Positions 17,204 through 25,479 of a stretch of DNA of 64,000 bases are shown one piece after another (the stretch's first letter is position 1; each line of letters opens with the position of its first letter). The translations under genes were made by a program, and so were the position numbers. Origin of the DNA: Sphingomonas bacterium (lineage in GTDB: Bacteria; Pseudomonadota; Alphaproteobacteria; Sphingomonadales; Sphingomonadaceae); contig NZ_JAQGKZ010000100.1 of the NCBI RefSeq assembly GCF_028289855.1, forward strand, positions 45,275-109,274, in the 5' to 3' direction. A model generated the notes under the pieces. It ran no database searches. It was not told the DNA's origin and saw nothing but the letters and a program-made list of their open reading frames with translations.

Positions 17204-18469
17204 TCAATCGCCAGCCGGGCCGATGTAGCCACTACCATAAACCGCCGCGCGGATGTCGTGGTGCAGGGTTCCGTCGAACGGCGTTACCTGGACGAAGAAC
17301 ACTGCCGCCAAGTCGTTGGCCGGATCGACCCAGAACAACGTCGTCTCGGCGCCGTCCCAGAAAAACTCGCCGACGGTGCCCCGGTTCTCTGTCGCGTTGC
17401 GCGGCTGCGCGATGCGCACCGCGAAATCGAGGCCGAACCCGACCGCGCCCTTTTCGGGGAGGAAGAAGCGTCGCGTGATGCGCGGGTCGAGTTGATCGGT
17501 GGACATCAGCCGGATCGTCGACGGTTTGATAATACGCGTACCGTCAAGCGTGCCGCGTCCAAGCAGCATGCGCGCGAACCGCATGTAGTCGTCGAGGGTG
17601 GAGGCTAGGCCCGCGCCGCCCATCGTCAGCTTGCGGCGGCCGAAATTCAGCATGCGCGCTTTTTCGTCGGGCACGCGCGCGAGCGTGCCGTCGGCCTGCT
17701 TCGCATAACTCGCGGCGAAGCGCGGTAGACGATCGGCGGGTTGCGTCCAGCCGGTATCCTTCATCCCCAGCGGATCGAGGATCGCCTTGCGCACGTGCGG
17801 CTCGAACGCGTCGCCGGTCAGATGCTCGATCAGCAGCGCCTGGACGTCAACGCCGGTGCTGTAACTCCATTCCATACCCGGATCGAACAGCAATGGCACC
17901 TGTGCGAGCTTGTCGCCGAACTCCTCGAGGCTGTTGGTCAGTGCGAGGGGATTGATGTCGTGGAAAATCTTGTCTGCGGCGGTGTCGCGCATGCCGTAAG
18001 AGAAGCCTGCGGTATGGCGCATGATGTCGCGGATCGCGATCGGCCGGACCGGCGCGCACAGCACCGGTTTGCCGTCGACCCCGGGTTCGCCGAGCACCTT
18101 CACGTTGCCGAACGCCGGCAGATAGCGCGCCAGCGGATCGTCAAGTCCGAACTTTCCCTGTTCCCACAATTGCATCAGGGCGACGCCGGTGACCGGCTTG
18201 GTCATCGAAAAGATCTGGACGAGAGTGTCGCGCGCCATCGGCCGCTTCGCCTCGCGATCGGCGTCGCCGAACGCGCCGAAATAGCGTTCGACGCCGCCTT
18301 GCCAGACCAGCGCCGAGGCGCCCGCCGCGCGCTTGGCAGACACCATCTGACGCAGCGCGGCGTCGATCCGGGCCTTGTCGATCGTGAAACCGGCGGCGGG
18401 CCTGCTCCACGCAAGGCCGGGCGCGGTGAGGCCCGCCACGATCGCCGCTACTGCGCTCCGTCGGTCCAT
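17204..18469 (-). CDS. Secreted serine hydrolase, class C beta-lactamase fold
   Basis: A 421-residue protein with a twin-arginine-like or Sec signal (MDRRSAVAAIVAGLTAPGLAWS). The serine nucleophile motif is SMTK (Ser88, Lys91) and the tyrosine motif is YST near 203-205 within GMEWSYSTG. This is the beta-lactamase/transpeptidase-like fold used by esterases, D-aminopeptidases and LovD-like acyltransferases, so antibiotic resistance should not be assumed. It diverges from the GH16 gene, with an operator-like palindrome between them, suggesting it is controlled with the glycan genes. Deacylation of a glycan is possible but unproven. Confidence 0.85.
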   Translation of the reverse strand: MDRRSAVAAIVAGLTAPGLAWSRPAAGFTIDKARIDAALRQMVSAKRAAGASALVWQGGVERYFGAFGDADREAKRPMARDTLVQIFSMTKPVTGVALMQLWEQGKFGLDDPLARYLPAFGNVKVLGEPGVDGKPVLCAPVRPIAIRDIMRHTAGFSYGMRDTAADKIFHDINPLALTNSLEEFGDKLAQVPLLFDPGMEWSYSTGVDVQALLIEHLTGDAFEPHVRKAILDPLGMKDTGWTQPADRLPRFAASYAKQADGTLARVPDEKARMLNFGRRKLTMGGAGLASTLDDYMRFARMLLGRGTLDGTRIIKPSTIRLMSTDQLDPRITRRFFLPEKGAVGFGLDFAVRIAQPRNATENRGTVGEFFWDGAETTLFWVDPANDLAAVFFVQVTPFDGTLHHDIRAAVYGSGYIGPAGD

Positions 18470-18490
18470 GGGCCCTCCTTGTCTGACGTA

Positions 18491-18506
18491 ATGATAACGT
18501 TCACAA
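18491..18506. promoter_or_regulatory. LacI-type operator candidate (serine hydrolase/GH16)
   Basis: ATGATAACGTTCACAA, centred on AACGTT, in the 61-base gap between the divergent serine hydrolase and GH16 genes. It matches the palindrome at 25343-25358 in the core and the right arm but is imperfect on the left arm. A strong AAGGAG site for the GH16 gene follows at 18517-18522. Confidence 0.5.
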
Positions 18507-18530
18507 TGCGCGTGGCAAGGAGAGGATCGA

Positions 18531-19343
18531 ATGGCCGGTTTCGTCCTGGCAATCGCGCAGGCGGTCAGCCTAGCCGCAACGAACTATTCGGTCGACGTGC
18601 CGATGGCGCCGCCCGCCGCCGCGCCGAGTTGGGCCGACGAGTTCGACGGCAAGACGATCGACACGCGCGCCTGGCGGTTCGACACGTCGCGCAACAAGCA
18701 GGGCTGGTTCAACAACGAGCTGCAATATTACGCCGCCGCGCGGCCGGCTAATGCACGAATTGAGACGGGCAGTTTGGTCATCGAGGCGCGGCGCGAAAGA
18801 TTGTCGGCGCTGCGCGACTATGGCGGACAAGCTTATAGTTCGGCCAAGCTCGTCAGCCGCGAAGCCCGCGGCTACGGCTTCTACGAAGTGCGCGCCAAGC
18901 TGCCGTGCGCGCGCGGCACGTGGCCGGCGATCTGGCTGCTGCCATCGACCGGCAATTGGCCCGATCAGGGTGAGATCGACGTGATGGAGATGGTCGGCTG
19001 GCAGCCCGATGCCGTGCACGCGACGCTTCACACGGGATTGTTCAACCACCGCCTGGGTACGCAGCGCGGGGCGGAGATCGCGGTGGCGTCGGCGTGCAGC
19101 GAGTTTCATTCCTACCAGCTCGACTGGCGGGCCGACGCGATCGTGATCGGGGTCGACGGGCGCGGTTATATGCGCGTCGCCAACGAGCAGCCCGGCGGCA
19201 AGGGCGCGTGGCCGTTCGTGCGACCGTACAATCTGATCCTCAACCTCGCGATCGGCGGGGATTGGGGGGGAGCGAAAGGCGTCGACGATGCCGCTCTACC
19301 ACAGCGCATGACGGTCGATTACGTGCGATATTGGGCGCGATGA
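18531..19343 (+). CDS. GH16 family endo-glucanase (laminarinase-like)
   Basis: A 270-residue secreted glycoside hydrolase of family 16. The catalytic signature GEIDVMEMVG has nucleophile Glu148, Asp150 and acid/base Glu153, the E-x-D-x-x-E form of retaining bacterial 1,3-beta-glucanases. Other family parts are WADEFDGKTID, AKLVSREARGYGFYEVRAKLP, WPAIWLLPS and the C-terminal TVDYVRYW. An N-terminal hydrophobic stretch (residues 2-17) is a probable signal peptide. It should cut beta-1,3 (or mixed beta-1,3/1,4) glucans into oligosaccharides. The next gene overlaps by ATGA. Confidence 0.92.
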   Translation: MAGFVLAIAQAVSLAATNYSVDVPMAPPAAAPSWADEFDGKTIDTRAWRFDTSRNKQGWFNNELQYYAAARPANARIETGSLVIEARRERLSALRDYGGQAYSSAKLVSREARGYGFYEVRAKLPCARGTWPAIWLLPSTGNWPDQGEIDVMEMVGWQPDAVHATLHTGLFNHRLGTQRGAEIAVASACSEFHSYQLDWRADAIVIGVDGRGYMRVANEQPGGKGAWPFVRPYNLILNLAIGGDWGGAKGVDDAALPQRMTVDYVRYWAR

Positions 19344-20005
19344 AGATCGACATCCAGCCTATCGGGCACGAGCGCGAGCCGGTCGTGGTGATCGAAGATT
19401 TCGCGACCGACCCCGACGCGTTGCGTGCGTTCGCGATGACTCGAGCGTTCGGTCCGGCAGCGCATCATTATCCGGGCATCCGCGCGGCATTGCCGGACGA
19501 CTATCTGCCGACGCAGTTATGCGGCATCGCGCAGGTCCTGGCCGACGCGTTCGGCGCTGCCGGTCCGGTCGACGTGATCGATGCCAGTTATTCGATCGTC
19601 ACCACGCGGCCCGAGAACCTCTCGGTCGGCCAGCGCCTGCCGCATTGCGACGCGCATGCGCGGGGCCGCATCGCGCTGATCCACTATCTGTCGTCCGAGA
19701 GCGGCACCGCGTTCTTCCGCCACCGTTCGACCGGGTTCGAGACCGTCGATGAGTGCCGCGCGGCGATCTACACCGACCAGCTCGCCGCCGAGCTGCGCCA
19801 CGTCGGACCACCGCCCGCCGCCTTTATCGCGGGCGACACGCCGCTGTTCGAACGCGTGATGGTGGCCGAGGCGCGGTACAACCGCGCGCTACTCTATCGC
19901 AGTTGCCTGCTCCATAGCGGCGCGATCCAACATGACGCGATGCTGTCGCCAGACCCGGCGGTGGGGCGGCTGACGATTACCGGGTTTCTGTCGGTTGGGG
20001 AGTAG
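19340..20005 (+). CDS. DUF6445 family protein (possible Fe/2OG oxygenase fold)
   Basis: A 221-residue protein coupled to the GH16 gene by an ATGA overlap. The sequence fits DUF6445: EDFATDPDALRAFAM near the N-terminus, LPHCDAHARGRIALIHYLS (residues around 100) and LLHSGAI near 195. The H-x-D ... H arrangement (His in PHCD, Asp in CDA, His in LLHSG) resembles the iron ligands of 2-oxoglutarate dioxygenases, but I infer that from spacing alone. Related genes commonly sit near TonB receptors and flavin halogenases in Sphingomonadales, as here. Likely cytoplasmic; substrate unknown. Confidence 0.75.
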   Translation: MKIDIQPIGHEREPVVVIEDFATDPDALRAFAMTRAFGPAAHHYPGIRAALPDDYLPTQLCGIAQVLADAFGAAGPVDVIDASYSIVTTRPENLSVGQRLPHCDAHARGRIALIHYLSSESGTAFFRHRSTGFETVDECRAAIYTDQLAAELRHVGPPPAAFIAGDTPLFERVMVAEARYNRALLYRSCLLHSGAIQHDAMLSPDPAVGRLTITGFLSVGE

Positions 20006-20009
20006 GGGT

Positions 20010-21746
20010 ATGACGTTCAGACCGACACGACGTGCGGTGGTCGGGGGCCTTGCCGGTCTGGCGGTCGCCGGCTCCGCCAAAGCGGCGCGCGACCCCGATC
20101 TTGGTCCCAACGTGCTGGTCATCGACCCGTCGATGCCGCGCGCCGCGGTTCAGGCGAAGCTCGACGCAATCTTCACCGCGATGGAGCGCGCGCATTTCAG
20201 CGACCGGCGTCACGCCATCCTGTTCAAACCCGGTCATTACAACCTGGACGTCAATGTCGGCTTCTTCACCCAAGTCGTGGGACTCGGCGCGCTGCCGGGC
20301 GATGTTACGATCAACGGCCATGTCCATGTCGAAGCCGATTGGGCCAAGGGCATGGCGCTCGACAATTTCTGGCGCGGAGTCGAGAATCTCAGCGTCAGCC
20401 CGCCCGAAGGTGCAGATCGCTGGGCGGTGTCGCAGGCCGCACCCTATCGCCGTGTGCATCTACGCGGCGACTTGGCGCTCGACGATGGCGGCTGGTCGAG
20501 CGGCGGGTTCATGGCCGATTGCCGGATCGACGGCACGATCCGCTCGGGCAGCCAGCAGCAATGGTTCACGCGCACCAGCAAGATCCGCGGCTGGGAAGGG
20601 TCGAACTGGAACATGATGTTCATGGGCGTCGATGGCGCGCCTGCGACGAGCTTTCCCAAGCCGCCCTACACCAGCATCGCAACCGTGCCGGTGATGCGCG
20701 ACAAACCGTTCGTCTACTTCACGAAAGCCGGTGCGTGGGCGGTGTTCGTGCCCGCGGTGGGCCGCGATGCGCGCGGAACGAGCTGGGGCAGCGGAAATCC
20801 GCGCGGCACGTCGATTCCGCTGTCGCGATTCTTCATCGCCCGGCCCGATATGCCGGCGCGCCGAATCAATGCGGCACTGGCGCGGGGCATGCACGTGCTG
20901 CTCACGCCAGGTATCTATCGGTTGATCGAACCATTGAAGGTCGATCGCGCCAACTCGATCCTGCTTGGCCTCGGCCTCGCAACGCTGTTGCCCGAGGGCG
21001 GGAGCAAGGCGATCGTCGTGGCCGATGTGCCCGGCGTGGTGCTCGCCGGGCTGCTGATCGATGCCGGGCCGGTCATGTCGCCGGTGCTGGTCGAGATCGG
21101 GCCACGCGGATCGAACCGCGACCACCGGGCGAACCCGACGTCGCTGTCTGATGTCTTCTTTCGCGTCGGCGGCGCGACGCTTGGCACCGCCGACACGTGT
21201 CTGGAGGTCAACAGCCACCACGTGATCGGCGACCATATGTGGATCTGGCGCGCCGACCATGGCGATCGCGCGAACGGGCGGATTCACGTCGGCTGGCGCG
21301 AGAATGTCGGCAATCAGGGGCTGGTGGTGAACGGCGACGACGTGACGATGTCCGCCTTGTTCGTCGAGCATTTCGAAAAGTATCAGACGCTGTGGAACGG
21401 CGAGCGCGGGCGGACCTGGTTCTATCAGAACGAGCTGCCCTACGATCCGCCGAGCCAAGCTGCCTATATGGCCGGGACGACGCGCGGCTGGGCGGCTTAC
21501 AAGGTCGCCGATAGCGTCGCGGATCATCAGGCAGTCGCGATGGGCATCTACGCCAATTTCACCGCGGACCCCAGCATCGTGCTGGAAAGCGCGATCGAGG
21601 CGCCGCGCAGGCCGGGCGTGCGCTTCGCCAATATCACGACGATCTCGCTCGGCGGGGGCAAGGGAACGATCGCGCATATCGTCAACGACGCCGGTGTGGC
21701 GGCACGCCCCGGCGCGATCAAGCAGACGCTCGTCGCCTATCCCTAG
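20010..21746 (+). CDS. Tat-exported right-handed beta-helix protein
   Basis: A 578-residue protein starting MTFRPTRRAVVGGLAGLAVAGSAKA, a twin-arginine signal. The rest reads as a long parallel beta-helix: FKPGHYNLDVNVGFFTQVVG, the LSDVFFRVGGATLG and VVNGDDVTMSALFVEHF rungs, and a C-terminal FANITTISLGG. Close relatives in actinobacteria are often labelled coagulation factor 5/8 or adenylyl cyclase, labels with no visible basis. Its place after GH16 and beside GH3 suggests a glucan-active enzyme or binding protein. Several Asp/Glu clusters (NGDDV, RADHGD) could be catalytic. The exact activity is unknown. Confidence 0.7.
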   Translation: MTFRPTRRAVVGGLAGLAVAGSAKAARDPDLGPNVLVIDPSMPRAAVQAKLDAIFTAMERAHFSDRRHAILFKPGHYNLDVNVGFFTQVVGLGALPGDVTINGHVHVEADWAKGMALDNFWRGVENLSVSPPEGADRWAVSQAAPYRRVHLRGDLALDDGGWSSGGFMADCRIDGTIRSGSQQQWFTRTSKIRGWEGSNWNMMFMGVDGAPATSFPKPPYTSIATVPVMRDKPFVYFTKAGAWAVFVPAVGRDARGTSWGSGNPRGTSIPLSRFFIARPDMPARRINAALARGMHVLLTPGIYRLIEPLKVDRANSILLGLGLATLLPEGGSKAIVVADVPGVVLAGLLIDAGPVMSPVLVEIGPRGSNRDHRANPTSLSDVFFRVGGATLGTADTCLEVNSHHVIGDHMWIWRADHGDRANGRIHVGWRENVGNQGLVVNGDDVTMSALFVEHFEKYQTLWNGERGRTWFYQNELPYDPPSQAAYMAGTTRGWAAYKVADSVADHQAVAMGIYANFTADPSIVLESAIEAPRRPGVRFANITTISLGGGKGTIAHIVNDAGVAARPGAIKQTLVAYP

Positions 21747-22951
21747 CGCCGCCCGCGCACCGCGAGGATCGCCAGCCCGCCGCAAAAGGTGAGAACGACG
21801 AGCGCGAGCATCAGCGTCCCGAAGTCGCGCGGCGTCGCGAGGCTCCATGTGAGCAGCGGCCCGAGCAGCGACGGCAGCGTGTTGGTGAGGTTGAGCAGCC
21901 CGAGGTCGCGCCCGCGATGACGCGGATCGGGTAGCAATTGGATCGAGAAGGCGGCGTGGAGCGGCAGGAAAATGCCAGACCCCGCCGAATAAATGCCGAA
22001 CGCGATCGCCCCGCTGGTCCAGTCGCGCGCCAGCGCCATGCCGAGCAGACCCAGCGCCGCGACGGTCGCGGCGCCGAGCAGGAACGGCTTGCGGCGATCG
22101 ATCCGGTCGGACAGCCGCCCGGCCAGGATCGCGATCGGCAACGCCACCACGAACGATATCGTCAACAAATGCCCGATATGCGCGGCCAGATCGCCCTTGG
22201 GCTCGTCCGGCGTGACGCTCTCGAAATAATACAGCAGGTAAAGCTGCAGGACGACGCCGGCGATCTGCACCAGCAATCGCGCCGCCCAGGCGAAAGCAAG
22301 GTCGCGGCGCAGCCCGACCACCGTCGCGCGCGGCGCGTCGACGATCGGCAGCGGACGGCTGCGCGCGATCAGCAGCGGCGTGATGCACGCGGCAAAGGCG
22401 AACACCACGATCGCCAGCCGCGACGATTCGCCCAGCGAGCTCATCACGACGATCGCCATCACCGCCGACGCCACCGGATTGGCGAGCGCGAGAAGGCCGC
22501 CGGTCAGTCCGTTCTGCGCGTCGGGAATCTCGTCGGCCATGATCCCGACCAAAGGGTTCAGCGTCGCGTTGAGCGCGGCCTGGAATGCGATCGTCGCGAG
22601 GATGATCGCGCCGGGAGTCGGCGCGAGCGCGATGCAGGCATAAGCGAGCGCGGTCGCGATCACGCCGGCCGCCACCCAACGCCGCCGCCCGCCACCGCGC
22701 GCCACCGATCGGTCGCTGAGCCACCCGAACAGGATATTGGAGATGCCGGCGGCGGTCGAACCGGCGATCACCGTCGCGGTGATCACCCCGATCCGCGCAT
22801 CGCCAGCCACCGCTTCGATCTTCATCGGCAGCAGCAGCGTCAGCAACGGCAGGAAGCCGATCACCCCACCGGCGTTGGCGATGGCGTAGACCAGCAGGAA
22901 CCCGAACGATCGGTTGCCGCCAGTCGGCAGAGGGGCGGGACGCGAAGTCAT
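21743..22951 (-). CDS. MFS transporter (probable sugar or glucoside carrier)
   Basis: A 402-residue, 12-helix major facilitator protein. Signature segments include FGWLSDRSVARGGGRRRW in the loop after helix 2 and GRLSDRIDRRKPFLLG in the C-terminal half, the repeated G-x-x-x-D-(R/K)-x-G-R-R type motif. It lies 52 bases after the GH3 gene on the same strand, so the two probably form an operon importing the products of GH3 digestion. Its last 4 bases overlap the convergent beta-helix gene. Confidence 0.87.
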   Translation of the reverse strand: MTSRPAPLPTGGNRSFGFLLVYAIANAGGVIGFLPLLTLLLPMKIEAVAGDARIGVITATVIAGSTAAGISNILFGWLSDRSVARGGGRRRWVAAGVIATALAYACIALAPTPGAIILATIAFQAALNATLNPLVGIMADEIPDAQNGLTGGLLALANPVASAVMAIVVMSSLGESSRLAIVVFAFAACITPLLIARSRPLPIVDAPRATVVGLRRDLAFAWAARLLVQIAGVVLQLYLLYYFESVTPDEPKGDLAAHIGHLLTISFVVALPIAILAGRLSDRIDRRKPFLLGAATVAALGLLGMALARDWTSGAIAFGIYSAGSGIFLPLHAAFSIQLLPDPRHRGRDLGLLNLTNTLPSLLGPLLTWSLATPRDFGTLMLALVVLTFCGGLAILAVRGRR

Positions 22952-23003
22952 CGGCAGCGCACGTTGGGCCTGCCGAAGCCGATCGGCAACTCGGCTGTTG
23001 TGG

Positions 23004-25253
23004 TCAGGGCTTCATCGTCGCCGGATCGAGCTTGACGGTGGTCGTCATCCCGCGGTCGATCGCATTGCGCGCGAGCGCCACGCGGTACGTGCCCTCCTTG
23101 ATCCGCCACCCCGGCAGCGACGTATCGTAATCGGCGAGAATGCGCGGTTCGGCCGTCAGCGTGACGCGGCGGACCTCACCGGGTTTCAGCGTCACGCGCT
23201 GGAATCCCGCCAACCGCATTGGCGTGCCAGTCCCGTCGCGCGCGACATAGAGCTGCGGCACGTCGGCGCCGGCGCGCTTGCCGCTGTTGACCACCTCGAA
23301 CGAAATGCTGAGCGTTTTGCCGCCACTGACGGTCAGGTTGCGATAGCTGAAGTTCGTGTAGCTGAGGCCGTAACCGAACGGGAAAAGCGGGGTTTGTCGC
23401 TTCTTCTCGTACCAGCGATAGCCGACATCCGACCCCTCGATATAGTCGACCGGATAGGTCTTGAGCTGATACTTGCCGGCGTTGGCCGGATCGGCGGCGG
23501 CCTGCGCGTCGAGCGCGGTGAGCTTGTCTAGGCCGACCACCGCAGCGCGCGGCGCCTGGTCGGGGCTCGCCATGAAGGTGATCGGCAGGCGACCCGACGG
23601 GTTGACCTTGCCGGTCAGGATATTGGCGATTGCCTCGCCGCCGCGCTGGCCGGGATACCATGCCTCGACCACCGCGGGCACGCGCGCAAGCCAGGGCATC
23701 AGTACCGGCCCGCCAGTCTCCAACACAACTGCGGTCTTCGGTTGGGCGGCCGCGACGGCGTCGATCAGCGTGTCCTGGCCATAAGGCAGCGACAGGTTGG
23801 GCACGTCCTGCGCCTCGGTGGTCCATTGGGTCGCGAAGATGATCGCCATGTCCGCTTTCTTCGCCGCTTCTGCCGCGGCGGCCGGATCGCGCCCGTCGAC
23901 AAACGTGACGATCGCGCCGGGCATCGCCGCCCGCAACGCCTTGAGCGGGGATGAGGCGTGATAGGTGATCCGCGCGAAGGAAGAAGCCGCGCCGGTGCTG
24001 AGCGGAATCTCGACCGGCGCGCCGCCGACCGAGCGCACCTGGCTCGACCCGCCTCCCGACAGCACGCCGACATCGGCGCGCCCGCCGATCACGACGATCC
24101 GTTTCACGCCTGCCAGCGGGAGGATGTTGCCCTCGTTCTTCAACAAGACGATCCCGGCCTCCGCCGCGCGTTCGGCGACCAGCGCGTTCTTCGCGTAGGG
24201 GATCGGCAGCAGCTTCTCCGGCACCGGATTGTCGTACAATCCGGTCTCGATCAGCCCGGTCAGGTAGCGCACGACCATGTCGTCGAGCCGCGCCATCGGC
24301 ACCTTGCCCGAGCCGACGTCCTCGCGCAGCGCCGCATCGAAGAACATCGCGCTGTCGAGTTCCTGCCCCGATTGCTGATCGAGCCCGTTATTGGCGGCCT
24401 TGGCGGTCGAGTGGACCGCCCCCCAGTCGCTCATCACCCAGCCTTTATACCCCCAATCGCGCTTCAGCACCTTGTTGAGCAACCAGTCGTTCTCGCACGC
24501 ATAATCGCCGTTGAGCTTGTTGTACGCGCACATCACCGACCCGGGATTGCCGCGTTCGATCGCGATCTGGAACGCGAGCAAGTCGCTCTCGCGAAGGCTC
24601 GCCTCGTCGATCCGGGCGTCGAGCACGTGGCGCCCGGTCTCCTGCGCGTTCAGCGCGAAATGCTTGATCGTCGAGACGATGCGGTTCGACTGGACGCCCT
24701 GGATATGCGCGCCGGCCATCACGCCCGAGAGCAATGGGTCTTCACCGAGATATTCGAAATTGCGCCCGTTGGAGGGGTCGCGCGTCAGGTTGACGCCGCC
24801 CGCGAGCAGGACGCTGAACCGTTTGGCGCGTGCTTCGGAGCCGATCATCGCCCCGCCCGCCCGCGCGATCTCGGGATCGAAAGTAGCGGCGGTAGCAAGA
24901 CTCGAGGGCAGGGCGGTCGCAACGTCGCCCTTGCGCTGCTCGACCTGGTTGGCGACGCCGAGTGACGCGTCGCTCTCGCGGATCAGCGGCACGCCGAGCC
25001 GCGGAATGCCGTCGATATGGCCGGCCGAGGGGATCAGCTCGTTGGCCGTCTTCCCCTTGGCGCGGGGCGGGAATAGGCCGTGGGCCAGCGCTATCTTCTC
25101 GTCGAGCGTCATCCGGGCGACGATCGCTTGCGCGCGCGCGCGGGCATCGCCCGGCTGGGCAGCCGGCGGTACGTCGCGTGCCAGCACGACCTGCGTCCCG
25201 GCCATGGCCGCGATCGACGCGCTGAGCAGCATCGCTGCGATCCGTTTCGCCAT
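23004..25253 (-). CDS. GH3 family beta-glucosidase
   Basis: A 749-residue periplasmic enzyme with signal peptide MAKRIAAMLLSASIAAMAGTQVVLA. The GH3 N-terminal TIM barrel carries the IKHFALN motif (Lys197, His198) and the nucleophile Asp276 in GWVMSDWGAV. The GH3 C-terminal domain (IVVIGGRADVGVLSGGGSSQV, ATQWTTEAQDVPNLSLP) and a fibronectin III-like end domain (SFEVVNSGKRAGADVPQLYV) follow. It releases glucose from the non-reducing end of beta-oligoglucosides, which fits the GH16 enzyme nearby. The start at 25253 follows GGGGAGAGGGA and gives an intact signal peptide. It diverges from the first receptor gene. Confidence 0.93.
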   Translation of the reverse strand: MAKRIAAMLLSASIAAMAGTQVVLARDVPPAAQPGDARARAQAIVARMTLDEKIALAHGLFPPRAKGKTANELIPSAGHIDGIPRLGVPLIRESDASLGVANQVEQRKGDVATALPSSLATAATFDPEIARAGGAMIGSEARAKRFSVLLAGGVNLTRDPSNGRNFEYLGEDPLLSGVMAGAHIQGVQSNRIVSTIKHFALNAQETGRHVLDARIDEASLRESDLLAFQIAIERGNPGSVMCAYNKLNGDYACENDWLLNKVLKRDWGYKGWVMSDWGAVHSTAKAANNGLDQQSGQELDSAMFFDAALREDVGSGKVPMARLDDMVVRYLTGLIETGLYDNPVPEKLLPIPYAKNALVAERAAEAGIVLLKNEGNILPLAGVKRIVVIGGRADVGVLSGGGSSQVRSVGGAPVEIPLSTGAASSFARITYHASSPLKALRAAMPGAIVTFVDGRDPAAAAEAAKKADMAIIFATQWTTEAQDVPNLSLPYGQDTLIDAVAAAQPKTAVVLETGGPVLMPWLARVPAVVEAWYPGQRGGEAIANILTGKVNPSGRLPITFMASPDQAPRAAVVGLDKLTALDAQAAADPANAGKYQLKTYPVDYIEGSDVGYRWYEKKRQTPLFPFGYGLSYTNFSYRNLTVSGGKTLSISFEVVNSGKRAGADVPQLYVARDGTGTPMRLAGFQRVTLKPGEVRRVTLTAEPRILADYDTSLPGWRIKEGTYRVALARNAIDRGMTTTVKLDPATMKP

Positions 25254-25342
25254 TCCCTCTCCCCTGATTCGGCATCCGACGGGCGCCGCTATGCTATGTG
25301 CCCGGGCCTCGGACACCGATTATGCGGCACAAACAGCACAGT

Positions 25343-25358
25343 TTGAGAACGTTCTCAA
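25343..25358. promoter_or_regulatory. Perfect 16-bp LacI-type operator
   Basis: TTGAGAACGTTCTCAA is a perfect palindrome in the gap between the divergent GH3 and TonB receptor genes. The central CG step with symmetric arms is typical of LacI/GalR family operators. Variants occur at 18491, 25423 and 37097, so a regulon controlled by one of the two LacI proteins in the window is likely. Confidence 0.7.
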
Positions 25359-25398
25359 CCCATCGTCGAACATTGCTGTCAATTGGTCCTGACCGGGC

Positions 25399-25404
25399 TT
25401 GACA
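25399..25404 (+). promoter_or_regulatory. -35 element of the first receptor gene
   Basis: TTGACA at 25399-25404 is a consensus -35. A -10 about 17 bases downstream would fall at 25422-25427, inside the second operator, although no good TATAAT is visible there. Binding at 25423-25438 would block polymerase. Confidence 0.4.
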
Positions 25405-25422
25405 GCAAAAACGCAAAGAGAC

Positions 25423-25438
25423 ATGTGAACGTTCTCAA
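25423..25438. promoter_or_regulatory. Second LacI-type operator, upstream of the receptor gene
   Basis: ATGTGAACGTTCTCAA, 6 of 8 positions symmetric, centre AACGTT, 80 bases from the perfect copy centre to centre. An 80-bp spacing is near eight helical turns, so the two sites could be bridged by a LacI tetramer or bound by separate dimers. Confidence 0.6.
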
Positions 25439-25479
25439 TAAAAGCGCGGCGTTGATCGTGCTGTATTAAGGGGATGGAT

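Noticed and set aside
17204..18469. Antibiotic-resistance beta-lactamase
   Set aside because: Only the SxxK/YxT fold is supported; many esterases share it and the operator links it to glycan genes.
20010..21746. Adenylyl cyclase
   Set aside because: The label is known from related database entries as I recall, but no cyclase motif is visible and the protein is Tat-exported.
20460..22724. 754-codon open frame on the minus strand antisense to the beta-helix gene and in another frame of the MFS gene
   Set aside because: Arg/Ala/Pro-rich translation without conserved motifs; it is a GC-driven shadow of two clear genes.
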